The notes beneath the pieces are model-generated. The model did no database searches and was not told the DNA's origin. It saw only the letters and a program-made list of their open reading frames with translations. A program made the translations under genes and the position numbers. Below, piece by piece: positions 57,109 to 64,000 of a DNA stretch of 64,000 bases. The DNA lies in assembly GCF_001625565.1 (NCBI RefSeq), contig NZ_AUXS01000044.1:62001-126000 (forward strand). Reading direction: 5' to 3'. The stretch's first letter is position 1, and each line of letters starts with the position of its first letter. The DNA comes from Pseudoalteromonas luteoviolacea NCIMB 1944 (GTDB lineage Bacteria; Pseudomonadota; Gammaproteobacteria; Enterobacterales; Alteromonadaceae).

Positions 57109-57122
57109 CGATGGAATTAACA

Positions 57123-57138
57123 CTGTATATACATACAG
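57123..57138 (+). promoter_or_regulatory. LexA (SOS) box of the integrase gene
   Basis: CTGTATATACATACAG is a perfect CTGT-N8-ACAG LexA operator. It lies about 22 bases before the integrase start at 57160, the usual position in SOS-controlled integron integrases. It is missing from the second attI copy. Confidence 0.9.
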
Positions 57139-57153
57139 CACCAATTCAAGAGG

Positions 57154-58130
57154 ATGAAAATGAAAACTCGCTCTCCTTATTTAAACGATATCGCAGACTA
57201 TATGCTCACTCGTCAGTATTCATTAAGAACAATTAATGCTTATTTAAGTTGGATTGCAAATTTCATTCACTTTCACAATAAGCGTCATCCAAGTTCGATG
57301 GGGGATGCAGAAGTCGAAGCTTTTTTAGACCATATTGTATTAAAACGTAATATGTCACCTAGAACACAAAGTGCAGCTTTAAATGCGCTAGCTTTTTTAT
57401 ATAAACATATTGTCAAAAATGAGCTTTCGTTAAACTTGAATTTTGCACGAAGTAATCGACAACCAAAGCTGCCTGTAGTGATGACACCTGATGAAGTAAA
57501 GCAATTGATGAGTCATCTTTCCAAGCGATATTACTTAATCACGGGGTTAATGTATGGCAGTGGTTTAAGAGTGATGGAAGCGACTCAGTTGCGAGTAAAA
57601 GACATTGATTTTGATTATAAATGTATTCAGGTCTGGAATGGAAAAGGCAACAAGCATCGAATTGTAACACTTGCAACTGAGTTGATCCCATTACTTAGGA
57701 ATCAAATTATGCAAGTTGAAGAATATTTGAAATTAGATTTACAAAACGAAAAATACGCTGGAGTCTCAATGCTAATGCATTAGCTCGCAAATATCCGTCA
57801 GCAAAAAAATCTCTCATGTGGCAATATTTGTTTCCCTCCTATAAATTAAGTGGTGACCCGAAAACAGGTGAGATACGTCGTCATCATTTTCACCCTACTT
57901 GTGTTAGAAAAGCTGTAAAAAAGGCGCTAAAACAAACTAATATAAATAAACTTATAACACCCCACACCTTTAGGCATTCATTTGCTACTCATTTACTACA
58001 AAGTGGTGCAGATATCAGAACCGTGCAAGCTCAACTTGGTCATTCCGATGTGAAGACAACGCAAATATATACTCATGTTTTACAGCAAGGCGCAAACGGT
58101 GTTATTAGCCCTTTGAGCAAAATTTTCTAG
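57154..58130 (+). pseudogene. intI: Integron integrase IntI, frameshifted
   Basis: A tyrosine recombinase of integron type, divergent from the cassettes. The N-terminal SAM-like domain and the R-box (G-S-G-L-R-V-M-E-A-T-Q-L-R) are intact up to about 57763. One base appears to be missing in 57764-57773, and the frame ends at 57783. The expected continuation N-A-L-A-R-K-Y-P is read in another frame from 57774. It runs to 58130, including F-H-P, the H-T-F-R-H-S-F-A-T-H-L-L box, L-G-H and the catalytic Tyr in I-Y-T-H-V. Together it would be about 325 residues, normal for IntI. It is probably inactive unless the frameshift is a sequencing error. The start is 57154 or, with AGAGG in front, 57160. 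Confidence 0.88.
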
Positions 58131-58239
58131 CTTGTTTTAGGGCAGAAACTAGTTATGCTGATGGTCCGTTTCTGGCACAGAACCGACAGCCAAGTTGAGT
58201 CTAATTCAAATTAAACAAGCTCATTCACCTCAACACACA

Positions 58240-58265
58240 ATGGTGAGCCTTTTTCGACTCACCAT
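58240..58265. terminator. Hairpin between convergent genes
   Basis: ATGGTGAG (58240-58247) and CTCACCAT (58258-58265) form a perfect 8-bp stem with a T-rich 10-base loop. It is located between the integrase pseudogene and the convergent small membrane protein. No T run on either side, so terminator strength is uncertain. Confidence 0.45.
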
Positions 58266-58278
58266 CACACAAATTAAA

Positions 58279-58449
58279 TTACAGTACGTCTTTACTGCAC
58301 AGATCCATATTTGCTTGATCTTTTAGCTTCAAGCAATACATAGATGTCTCGTTCACTTCGATCCCATTGATCATAAAGCTTGAGAACCAACCAAAAACCA
58401 GTGCCAGTGCAACAAGTGCATATTTTTTATAGGGAGGGATTGTTGTCAT
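58279..58449 (-). CDS. Small 56-residue membrane protein
   Basis: A short gene starting with M-T-T-I-P-P-Y-K-K. One hydrophobic helix follows (about 10-27, A-L-V-A-L-A-L-V-F-G-W-F), and then a polar tail with two cysteines (M-Y-C-L-K, D-L-C-S-K) that could be periplasmic. AAGG lies about eight bases before the ATG. Codon use looks coding and the frame ends cleanly before the hairpin at 58240. No family recognised; it is just outside the integron and likely chromosomal. Confidence 0.55.
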   Translation of the reverse strand: MTTIPPYKKYALVALALVFGWFSSFMINGIEVNETSMYCLKLKDQANMDLCSKDVL

Positions 58450-58579
58450 GTTAAATACCTTACTACTACCTTGTCAGCCATCTTTGCTGACCAATAAATC
58501 TCTAAATGAGATGTCTATCATCTGAACACAGATTATCTGTACGCAGATTATCTGTGTAGATAGATAAACATCCTTAAAA

Positions 58580-60811
58580 TTAACGATATACGCGTACGTT
58601 TCTTACTTGCCCTTTAAACGGGTATGTGTTCTTTGGCGTAGAACCTATGCTCAATGGCACATCATTTTGGTTTGGTAGCACAATGCTTTTGCTGCCCATA
58701 GACTGACCATCAATGCTTAAAGATAAAGTATTACCATCTAGCTGCATTTCCAGTTTGTGCCACTTGCCATCAGCAAAGTTACCCGCATTGACCCCTTTGC
58801 CATTAACACGCGCACTGATCACACCTTTTTTGTTGACCTGAATGTAATAAGCGTTTTGTGTACCGTAATTACCTTTAGATAACATGAAACCTGTTTTGGT
58901 CGTGCTGAAGTCTTGATATTTAAACTCCAGTTCAATTTTGCTGAATTGGTCAATATCACCAAGCTCAACACGCTGATCAACACCATTAAATGTGCCTTGG
59001 TATTCACTAAAAATCTTGCCGTCTTGGCCGTGACCAGACAGGTCACACACGCTACCTTGAAGTGACCATGCACCAATTAGGCCTTCACTGATTACTTTTT
59101 TCGCACAGCGACGTTGCTGCAACTGACTTGCATACAAGCTTTCAATATCTGTTTGCTGTTGCACATAGGCCTGTGGCATGTCAGCAAGACTTACGTCATA
59201 CCTTTGCTGGCTTTCAAAACCATTAAATCCAGCACCTTTTAAGCCGATCACATAGGGCATAATTACCCGACCGTATTTGCTGTCATGGCGCATAAATGCC
59301 CATTTATCAATCGCTTCATTTTGTGCTGTATTGGTCACATTCCAAAATACTAAATGCTTGAGGTGGTTAGGCTGTGCGCCGACTGAACCGCCCATATACC
59401 CATAATTCCAGCCGCCTTTGCTGTTTTCTATCAAATTGCTGTACGGCATATTTGCATGCAAGTTATGAAATCGTTTTGATGAATGGGTAGAGCCTGAAAT
59501 CACATTGCCAGCCGCTTTGTGTGAAAAACCAGCGGCATGCCAATGCTCAGCTTGATCATCAATATTTTGTGCTAGCACATGCGTTGAGGCATTGATATCT
59601 AAACTGATGTGGCCCGGGTTACCGGTAAATGCGACGTCTTTTATGGTCATCGCAGCACTATTTACTACAGATACACCTTGGTTCAAGTCGATGAACTCAA
59701 CGTTTCTTAACCATGCATTGGCGACTCTTGAGAAGCGGATAGCACTCCAGCCACCGTCATGTACGCCGCTTTTATGGTGTTTGAACGCTTCTTGCCAATT
59801 ACCTTGAATTGTTAGGTTTTCAACACCAATATTTTGTAATAGTGGCGCTTTTTTCAATCCCCAGTAGCCATCGCTGGTAACATCATGGTGGATCACCGCC
59901 GCAAACGTGACCACATCACCTTCTAAGGCTGTTATTTGATGATACTCTTGTGAGCGAAGACCTTTTTTGATCATGCCCCAGTTGCCGTCTAGCTTGTAGG
60001 GGGAGAGTGCTTTTGCAATTGTTTCAGGACGAGGATCGAATCGAGACAGCTGAATCCACTGGCCAACCTTAAGTAAAGATGCATCACGAACCTGCACAGA
60101 GCGTGTAGACTGTCTCGGGTGACTAGAAATAACATCGGTAATAAAACGCTCACCACTGGGTGATGTCACAGCTTCACGTACACCTTTTACTTTAGGATCA
60201 CGATTTGAATAGTTGTAACCAATTTCGAGTAAGTATGGACTTGTCCACATTTTGTTTGGATATATCAAATCTAAATGCTGGTCCATTTTTAAAATACTTT
60301 GCTTGCTCTCACCACGTAATACCATATTTCCGCGAGATACTTTAATGGTTGCGCTTGCGCGACTTATTCGGCCATTAGCAGTATCGGACTTATCAATACC
60401 ATCAACGTCGGACAGAGTGTTGAGGTCGTAAGTCCCATTGGGGAAATAAATGACGGCACCTATACCGCCTTGATCAATATGCTGCTCAGCGGCGGCAATT
60501 GCATCACGAACAGCTTGCTTATCTGAACGACCAGGCGCGATATCGGCACCAAAACCTGTGACGTCAAAAACACGGTAGCCCAGTTCATTCACTTGGGGAA
60601 TTGACTGATTCGAAAATTGATATCCAGCGTAAGAGAAATTAGCAATGATCTGATCATCTGCCACTTGACTGTGTGGATCTCTTAGATCTGACTGAGTTGA
60701 TCTCGAGTCTAAATAGCTATGCCAGAAATCGTTTGCATAACTTTGAAATGGTAGCCAGCTTGTTGCAGCACATAGTGCTAACAATAGGGGCTTATTGGAA
60801 AAGTGTTTCAT
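58580..60811 (-). CDS. Secreted beta-helix polysaccharide-active protein with LamG domain
   Basis: 743 residues from the ATG at 60811. A signal peptide (...QSYA|N) leads into Y-R-V-F-D-V-T-G-F-G-A and I-Y-F-P-N-G-T-Y, the start of pectate_lyase_3-type right-handed beta-helices. Repeated N-x-x-I/V-x-x-x-x coils follow to about residue 500 (I-G-V-E-N-L-T-I-Q, W-L-R-N-V-E-F-I, M-T-I-K-D-V-A-F). The last 130 residues are a concanavalin-like LamG domain (L-I-G-A-W-S-L...F-S-K-I-E-L-E-F-K-Y...W-H-K-L-E-M-Q-L-D-G). It probably binds and cleaves a marine polysaccharide outside the cell. The exact lyase or hydrolase family is not decided. Monocistronic. Confidence 0.75.
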   Translation of the reverse strand: MKHFSNKPLLLALCAATSWLPFQSYANDFWHSYLDSRSTQSDLRDPHSQVADDQIIANFSYAGYQFSNQSIPQVNELGYRVFDVTGFGADIAPGRSDKQAVRDAIAAAEQHIDQGGIGAVIYFPNGTYDLNTLSDVDGIDKSDTANGRISRASATIKVSRGNMVLRGESKQSILKMDQHLDLIYPNKMWTSPYLLEIGYNYSNRDPKVKGVREAVTSPSGERFITDVISSHPRQSTRSVQVRDASLLKVGQWIQLSRFDPRPETIAKALSPYKLDGNWGMIKKGLRSQEYHQITALEGDVVTFAAVIHHDVTSDGYWGLKKAPLLQNIGVENLTIQGNWQEAFKHHKSGVHDGGWSAIRFSRVANAWLRNVEFIDLNQGVSVVNSAAMTIKDVAFTGNPGHISLDINASTHVLAQNIDDQAEHWHAAGFSHKAAGNVISGSTHSSKRFHNLHANMPYSNLIENSKGGWNYGYMGGSVGAQPNHLKHLVFWNVTNTAQNEAIDKWAFMRHDSKYGRVIMPYVIGLKGAGFNGFESQQRYDVSLADMPQAYVQQQTDIESLYASQLQQRRCAKKVISEGLIGAWSLQGSVCDLSGHGQDGKIFSEYQGTFNGVDQRVELGDIDQFSKIELEFKYQDFSTTKTGFMLSKGNYGTQNAYYIQVNKKGVISARVNGKGVNAGNFADGKWHKLEMQLDGNTLSLSIDGQSMGSKSIVLPNQNDVPLSIGSTPKNTYPFKGQVRNVRVYR

Positions 60812-61285
60812 CTCTAACCTCAAATAACTACAGTGTGTAGTGGTATTGAGTAGATCTGGCAGTCACATCCCTAATGAATATTCATAGTATTCCTAACTAT
60901 GAAGCAACCCCGCTATCATGTGCTCTGCTTATAGAAACAGTGCCTTTAGACCGGAAGCTTTGCGTCCTAGACTTTCATCTAGTTTGCCAGTAACTACAGT
61001 TTGTATAAAATTCAGGAGGAATTTATAGGAAGGTTCCAAATAGGTCAAATACAAATTAGAGCTAAAATCCTAATCTGTTGTTCAATCAGGAATTATAATT
61101 TATTAAAGTTTTACTACAGATAAAATATTCCCACTTAAAGGTACTGTTCTTCAACAATATACAACCCTATTTTCTTATACTAACCGACACACACAGGAAA
61201 AAAGGTGCAAAAAACCAGCTTATTCAGACAATTTATTGAGATAGAAAGGCTGATTTTTTATGAATTGCACTTGTGTTTATAGGCT
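60812..61285. other. Intergenic region, nothing firm
   Basis: Promoter DNA of the LamG protein on the left. On the right a weak minus-strand hairpin (AATCAGC with GCTGGTT, near 61212-61258) followed by T residues may end the sensor-kinase operon. No gene or repeat seen. Confidence 0.4.
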
Positions 61286-62542
61286 TCATTCACTCACAAA
61301 GCGCAGCGTAAACCTTGCGCCGCCTAAATCTGGACAGTCGTCCACCTCAACAGTGCCATGGTAACGAGAGATGATTTTGGCGCTAAAGGCTAACCCGATC
61401 CCAAAGCCTGGGCACTGTTGTCTATCCAGTCTGACAAAAGGCTTAAATACAGTCGCTCTTTTTTCTGCATCAATCCCCTGACCATCATCACTTATACTAA
61501 CGGCTATGTGGTTATTTTCATAAAAGACTTTAACTGCACACTTGCTACGCCCATATTTAATAGCATTATCAATGATGTTTGACACCGCCATATTCAAATA
61601 TCGTAAATCGGCATTGATACACACACTCTCTGATGGCAGGGTAAGTTCAACAGATCCATGATAGGTATTGGAGATTAAGCTCGATAACATCTGAGCCAGA
61701 TCCATTTTATTGGGTTTTGCGTCATCTAAACTATGCTGCAATCTCGCAAAATCAAGCATATGTATGAGTAACCCTTCCATATCATCTAGTTGCTGATTTA
61801 CCCGAGACTCATACTTGGCTCGCAACTGCTCATCTTGAGCTTCAACGAGCGTATCCAGCCCCATCCTTACCCGTGCCAACGGGGTCCTCAACTCATGAGA
61901 TAGGCCGCCTGCCAGCAACTTAATATCATCCATTAAGAGACTAATTTTACTGGCCATTTGATTAAACGATAACTCAATATCACGGATGTACCAAAGCGTA
62001 CCAACCTGTAACCTGACATCAAGCTGACCGTCTCCAAGTTTGGTCGCAGCCGCACTCAATCGCATTAAACGTCTGACAAAGGGCGCTAAAAAAATAACGA
62101 TAACGATGACCAAAAGGAGGTAAAAAGACAGTGTTAAGGAAAGGCGATAGTCTTCTTTTTCAATTTGTTTATCGTACTGGTAGATTAAAATGTCGTGCGT
62201 ACTGGTCAATAGGTGTACCATCACGTGCTCTTGCGTTTCTAAATAAACAGGCTCTTGCCTTTTCAATTGCTCCTGTAAAAGAGCCGGTAGCGGATACTCG
62301 TCCATTGCACGCGTATACAATATGGCGTTACGTTGATTATTCTCATCTTTCATGAGGTTGGGGTCAAAATCAGATACCTCACCTAATGCCATTAACTTTA
62401 AAAGCGGCAAGGTAAGTGACAATTGCTCGCTCACCAAAGGCTCGCTAGTATCGTCTGATGAATATAATGTATCGAATATTTGCCCTAACAAGATACTTGC
62501 GATCAATAAAACACTCACGAGCGCAACAACAAACCGCCACAT
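61286..62542 (-). CDS. Sensor histidine kinase (RstB-like)
   Basis: 418 residues. Two membrane helices (about 5-22 and 131-156) flank a periplasmic sensor domain. A HAMP domain follows (about 158-208), then the H-box L-S-H-E-L-R-T-P-L-A-R-V-R near 214. The N-box is N-I-I-D-N-A-I-K-Y-G, and the G1/G2 boxes are D-D-G-Q-G-I-D and G-F-G-I-G-L-A. It autophosphorylates and passes phosphate to the regulator encoded 28 bases upstream. AAAGGAA precedes the ATG. The set MipA/OmpV, DUF3019, regulator, kinase is read as one operon; the signal is unknown. Confidence 0.93.
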   Translation of the reverse strand: MWRFVVALVSVLLIASILLGQIFDTLYSSDDTSEPLVSEQLSLTLPLLKLMALGEVSDFDPNLMKDENNQRNAILYTRAMDEYPLPALLQEQLKRQEPVYLETQEHVMVHLLTSTHDILIYQYDKQIEKEDYRLSLTLSFYLLLVIVIVIFLAPFVRRLMRLSAAATKLGDGQLDVRLQVGTLWYIRDIELSFNQMASKISLLMDDIKLLAGGLSHELRTPLARVRMGLDTLVEAQDEQLRAKYESRVNQQLDDMEGLLIHMLDFARLQHSLDDAKPNKMDLAQMLSSLISNTYHGSVELTLPSESVCINADLRYLNMAVSNIIDNAIKYGRSKCAVKVFYENNHIAVSISDDGQGIDAEKRATVFKPFVRLDRQQCPGFGIGLAFSAKIISRYHGTVEVDDCPDLGGARFTLRFVSE

Positions 62543-62570
62543 ATTGTATTTGTTCCTTTAATTTATCGGC

Positions 62571-63263
62571 TTACCAAGTGTCTTTCGCCAACTGATACCC
62601 TTTACCCCACACTGTCGCTATTTTGTATGGTGCTTGTGTATCACCCAACTTTTTGCGAAGTCGAGATACTCGTAAGTCGATAGTACGGTCAAACCCGTCG
62701 TATTCGAAGCCGCGCAACTCCTGCACCAGATCCTGTCGTGTCACAACACTTCCAGCGCGACTCGCCAGTACCCAAAGCACATCAAATTCATTGCTTGAGA
62801 CTTGGATATTGTTGCCATTAAGTGTTACTTGGCGATTGTCAGAGTCGACTTCGAGTGCACCGAGCACCAATCGCTCACTCACCGTAGCTTGCGTAGCAGC
62901 CGAGCGCCGTAGGAGGGTTCTCATTCTCGCCTCAAGCAACCGACCTCTTACTGGCTTGGTTAAATAGTCATCGGCTCCCATCTCTAGACCCAATATTTCG
63001 TCAACTTCCTCATCTCTGGCAGTTAACATCAATATAGGTGTTTGCATCGACTGTCGAAGTGCTTTGCACACATCTAAACCATCCATACTAGGTAACATGC
63101 CATCCAAAATAACCAAGTCAGGCTGTGTTTTTTTTACACCTTCAAGGCCAGCTAACCCGTCATGATATACGGATACCTGATACTGCTTTGCTTCGAGATA
63201 ATCGGCTATCCACTGTGCCAATTCCACATCATCCTCAACCAACGCAATCTTGCACTCATTCAT
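62571..63263 (-). CDS. OmpR-family response regulator (RstA-like)
   Basis: 230 residues from the ATG at 63263. The receiver domain (about 1-120) has the acidic pair E-D-D (10-12), phospho-acceptor Asp54 in V-I-L-D-G-M, T-A-R-D and the Lys in L-T-K-P-V. The winged-helix DNA-binding domain follows (V-S-S-N-E-F-D-V-L-W, then D-R-T-I-D-L-R-V-S-R-L-R-K-K-L-G). It lies 10 bases after the DUF3019 gene and is cognate to the downstream kinase. It may control this operon itself. Confidence 0.95.
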   Translation of the reverse strand: MNECKIALVEDDVELAQWIADYLEAKQYQVSVYHDGLAGLEGVKKTQPDLVILDGMLPSMDGLDVCKALRQSMQTPILMLTARDEEVDEILGLEMGADDYLTKPVRGRLLEARMRTLLRRSAATQATVSERLVLGALEVDSDNRQVTLNGNNIQVSSNEFDVLWVLASRAGSVVTRQDLVQELRGFEYDGFDRTIDLRVSRLRKKLGDTQAPYKIATVWGKGYQLAKDTW

Positions 63264-63273
63264 CCTAAATTCC

Positions 63274-63642
63274 TTAAAACATTCGCCAACGAACGGCTTT
63301 GCTTTTGCGTTTTTTATAGATCCAAGCATATTTAACTTTGTCGCTAAATATCACTTTGTCACTGCTATTTTTCAAACTCATCACGACATCATCAGTCATG
63401 ACCAATTCGCTTTTCCACTGTCCTCGATTGTTGCGCTGCCAGCAGTGCAGCCGTGTTTCATTGGCAAATAAACAAAAATTGCCTTCATCGCTTACCTGCC
63501 AATTGACCGAAACATCGATAAAGCATTCCTGGCCTTGTTCTAGTGCAACACATTGTTGTGGTTTAACGATAAAGTTGGGGTTATTGGACGCAGCAAAGGT
63601 TAACGTCGGGGCTAATAAAAATCCAAAAAGATACTTGTTCAC
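63274..63642 (-). CDS. DUF3019 exported protein
   Basis: 122 residues with a signal peptide (cleavage near ...TFAA|S). The mature part begins F-I-V-K-P-Q-Q-C-V-A-L-E-Q-G-Q-E-C and has C-L-F and L-H-C-W, four cysteines in all, plus a basic C-terminus. This is the DUF3019 pattern. In Shewanella and Vibrio such genes lie between a MipA/OmpV gene and an RstA-like regulator, as here. Function unknown; it may be an accessory sensor for the two-component system. Confidence 0.82.
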   Translation of the reverse strand: MNKYLFGFLLAPTLTFAASNNPNFIVKPQQCVALEQGQECFIDVSVNWQVSDEGNFCLFANETRLHCWQRNNRGQWKSELVMTDDVVMSLKNSSDKVIFSDKVKYAWIYKKRKSKAVRWRMF

Positions 63643-63650
63643 ATCGCCCC

Positions 63651-64000
63651 CTAAAATACGTAACTCAGAGTGATGTTAACATTGCGACCTAACTTACTAC
63701 GGTTAGATACATACTTTAGTGCATCAATAGAGTAGGGGCTTTTATCTATACTACTTGCGTAATCTGTAAACCCGATAGAACCATCAACCACCCAGCTTTC
63801 ACTGATTGGTTTAGTAAAGCCGAGTTTAAGTAATGTATTCACACCACCTGATGCTTCATATGGTGCTACCCGAGAAGATTTATAAGGCACACCGTAATAG
63901 TAGTTCAACATATTACTGTTACGATATTGAAACCCGATAGAAGCGTAGTAGTTCCAATTTTTTACTTGCCAAGATCTGGCAACCCAAAGAGAAGCGTAAG
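63651..64000 (-). CDS. MipA/OmpV-family outer-membrane protein, 5' end outside window
   Basis: The frame is open from the window edge, giving the last 115 residues. Strand patterns W-N-Y-Y-A-S-I-G-F-Q-Y-R, Y-Y-Y-G-V, and G-V-N-T-L-L-K-L-G-F are followed by the C-terminal barrel strand N-I-T-L-S-Y-V-F ending in Phe. This fits the MipA/OmpV family of outer-membrane scaffolding or porin-like proteins. The gap to the DUF3019 start is only eight bases, so it is probably the first visible gene of the operon that ends with the sensor kinase. Confidence 0.8.
   Translation of the reverse strand, partial: YASLWVARSWQVKNWNYYASIGFQYRNSNMLNYYYGVPYKSSRVAPYEASGGVNTLLKLGFTKPISESWVVDGSIGFTDYASSIDKSPYSIDALKYVSNRSKLGRNVNITLSYVF

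Noticed and set aside
46558..58140. Prophage or conjugative element
   Set aside because: No structural, packaging or transfer genes; attC sites and IntI explain the region.

Overview
The window looks like chromosomal DNA of a marine gammaproteobacterium, most likely Pseudoalteromonas or a close relative. I infer this from the family mix (DUF3649/PepSY/DUF3325 iron trio, PhoX-like lipoprotein, DUF6702, DUF3019 with MipA/OmpV, TorF-type porin, PACE exporter, YeeN-type YebC protein), the moderately AT-rich composition and a small sedentary chromosomal integron. No database search was run.

Layout. 1-4.1 kb: small membrane or hypothetical genes, a uracil-DNA-glycosylase-like protein, and a translationally coupled iron-uptake trio behind a Fur-box-like sequence. 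4.1-4.8 kb: a gene-free convergent gap with ten copies of an 18-bp GATC-containing motif. 4.8-15.8 kb: a dihaem lipoprotein, a PhoX-like lipoprotein with a collagen-like N-terminus, lipocalin Blc, and an sbcD-sbcC-methyltransferase operon. 16-18.5 kb: two exported proteins. 18.6-25.5 kb: a complete RNA-repair locus, with rtcR divergent from slipin-rtcB-rtcA-nucleotidyltransferase. A sigma54-type promoter and a tRNA-mimicking leader lie between the two arms. 25.7-46.6 kb: mostly housekeeping and regulatory genes, including four LysR regulators, a MerR regulator with a textbook 19-bp-spacer target promoter, a soluble chemoreceptor with four tandem PAS units of exactly 366 bp, an S41 protease, a small heat-shock protein and a PACE exporter.

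46.7-58.1 kb is an integron read leftwards from its integrase. About nine attC sites separate small minus-strand cassettes. These include a DUF262-HEPN pair (candidate defence module), zinc-ribbon proteins, an LprI-like exported protein and a protein with a glycine-rich membrane helix. The integrase has a perfect LexA box but is frameshifted. The attI region is present twice (173 of 176 bases identical), so the array falls into two blocks, with a Y1 (REP-associated type) transposase between them. One attC is split exactly in its R'' core by a 1.56-kb IS110/IS1111-type element. The element's 3' noncoding tail can fold into a hairpin whose loop carries nine bases complementary to the invaded site, so it is a candidate seekRNA/bridge RNA aimed at attC.

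58.2-64 kb: a small membrane protein, a secreted beta-helix/LamG polysaccharide-active protein, and a minus-strand operon of MipA/OmpV protein (cut by the window edge), DUF3019 protein, response regulator and sensor kinase.
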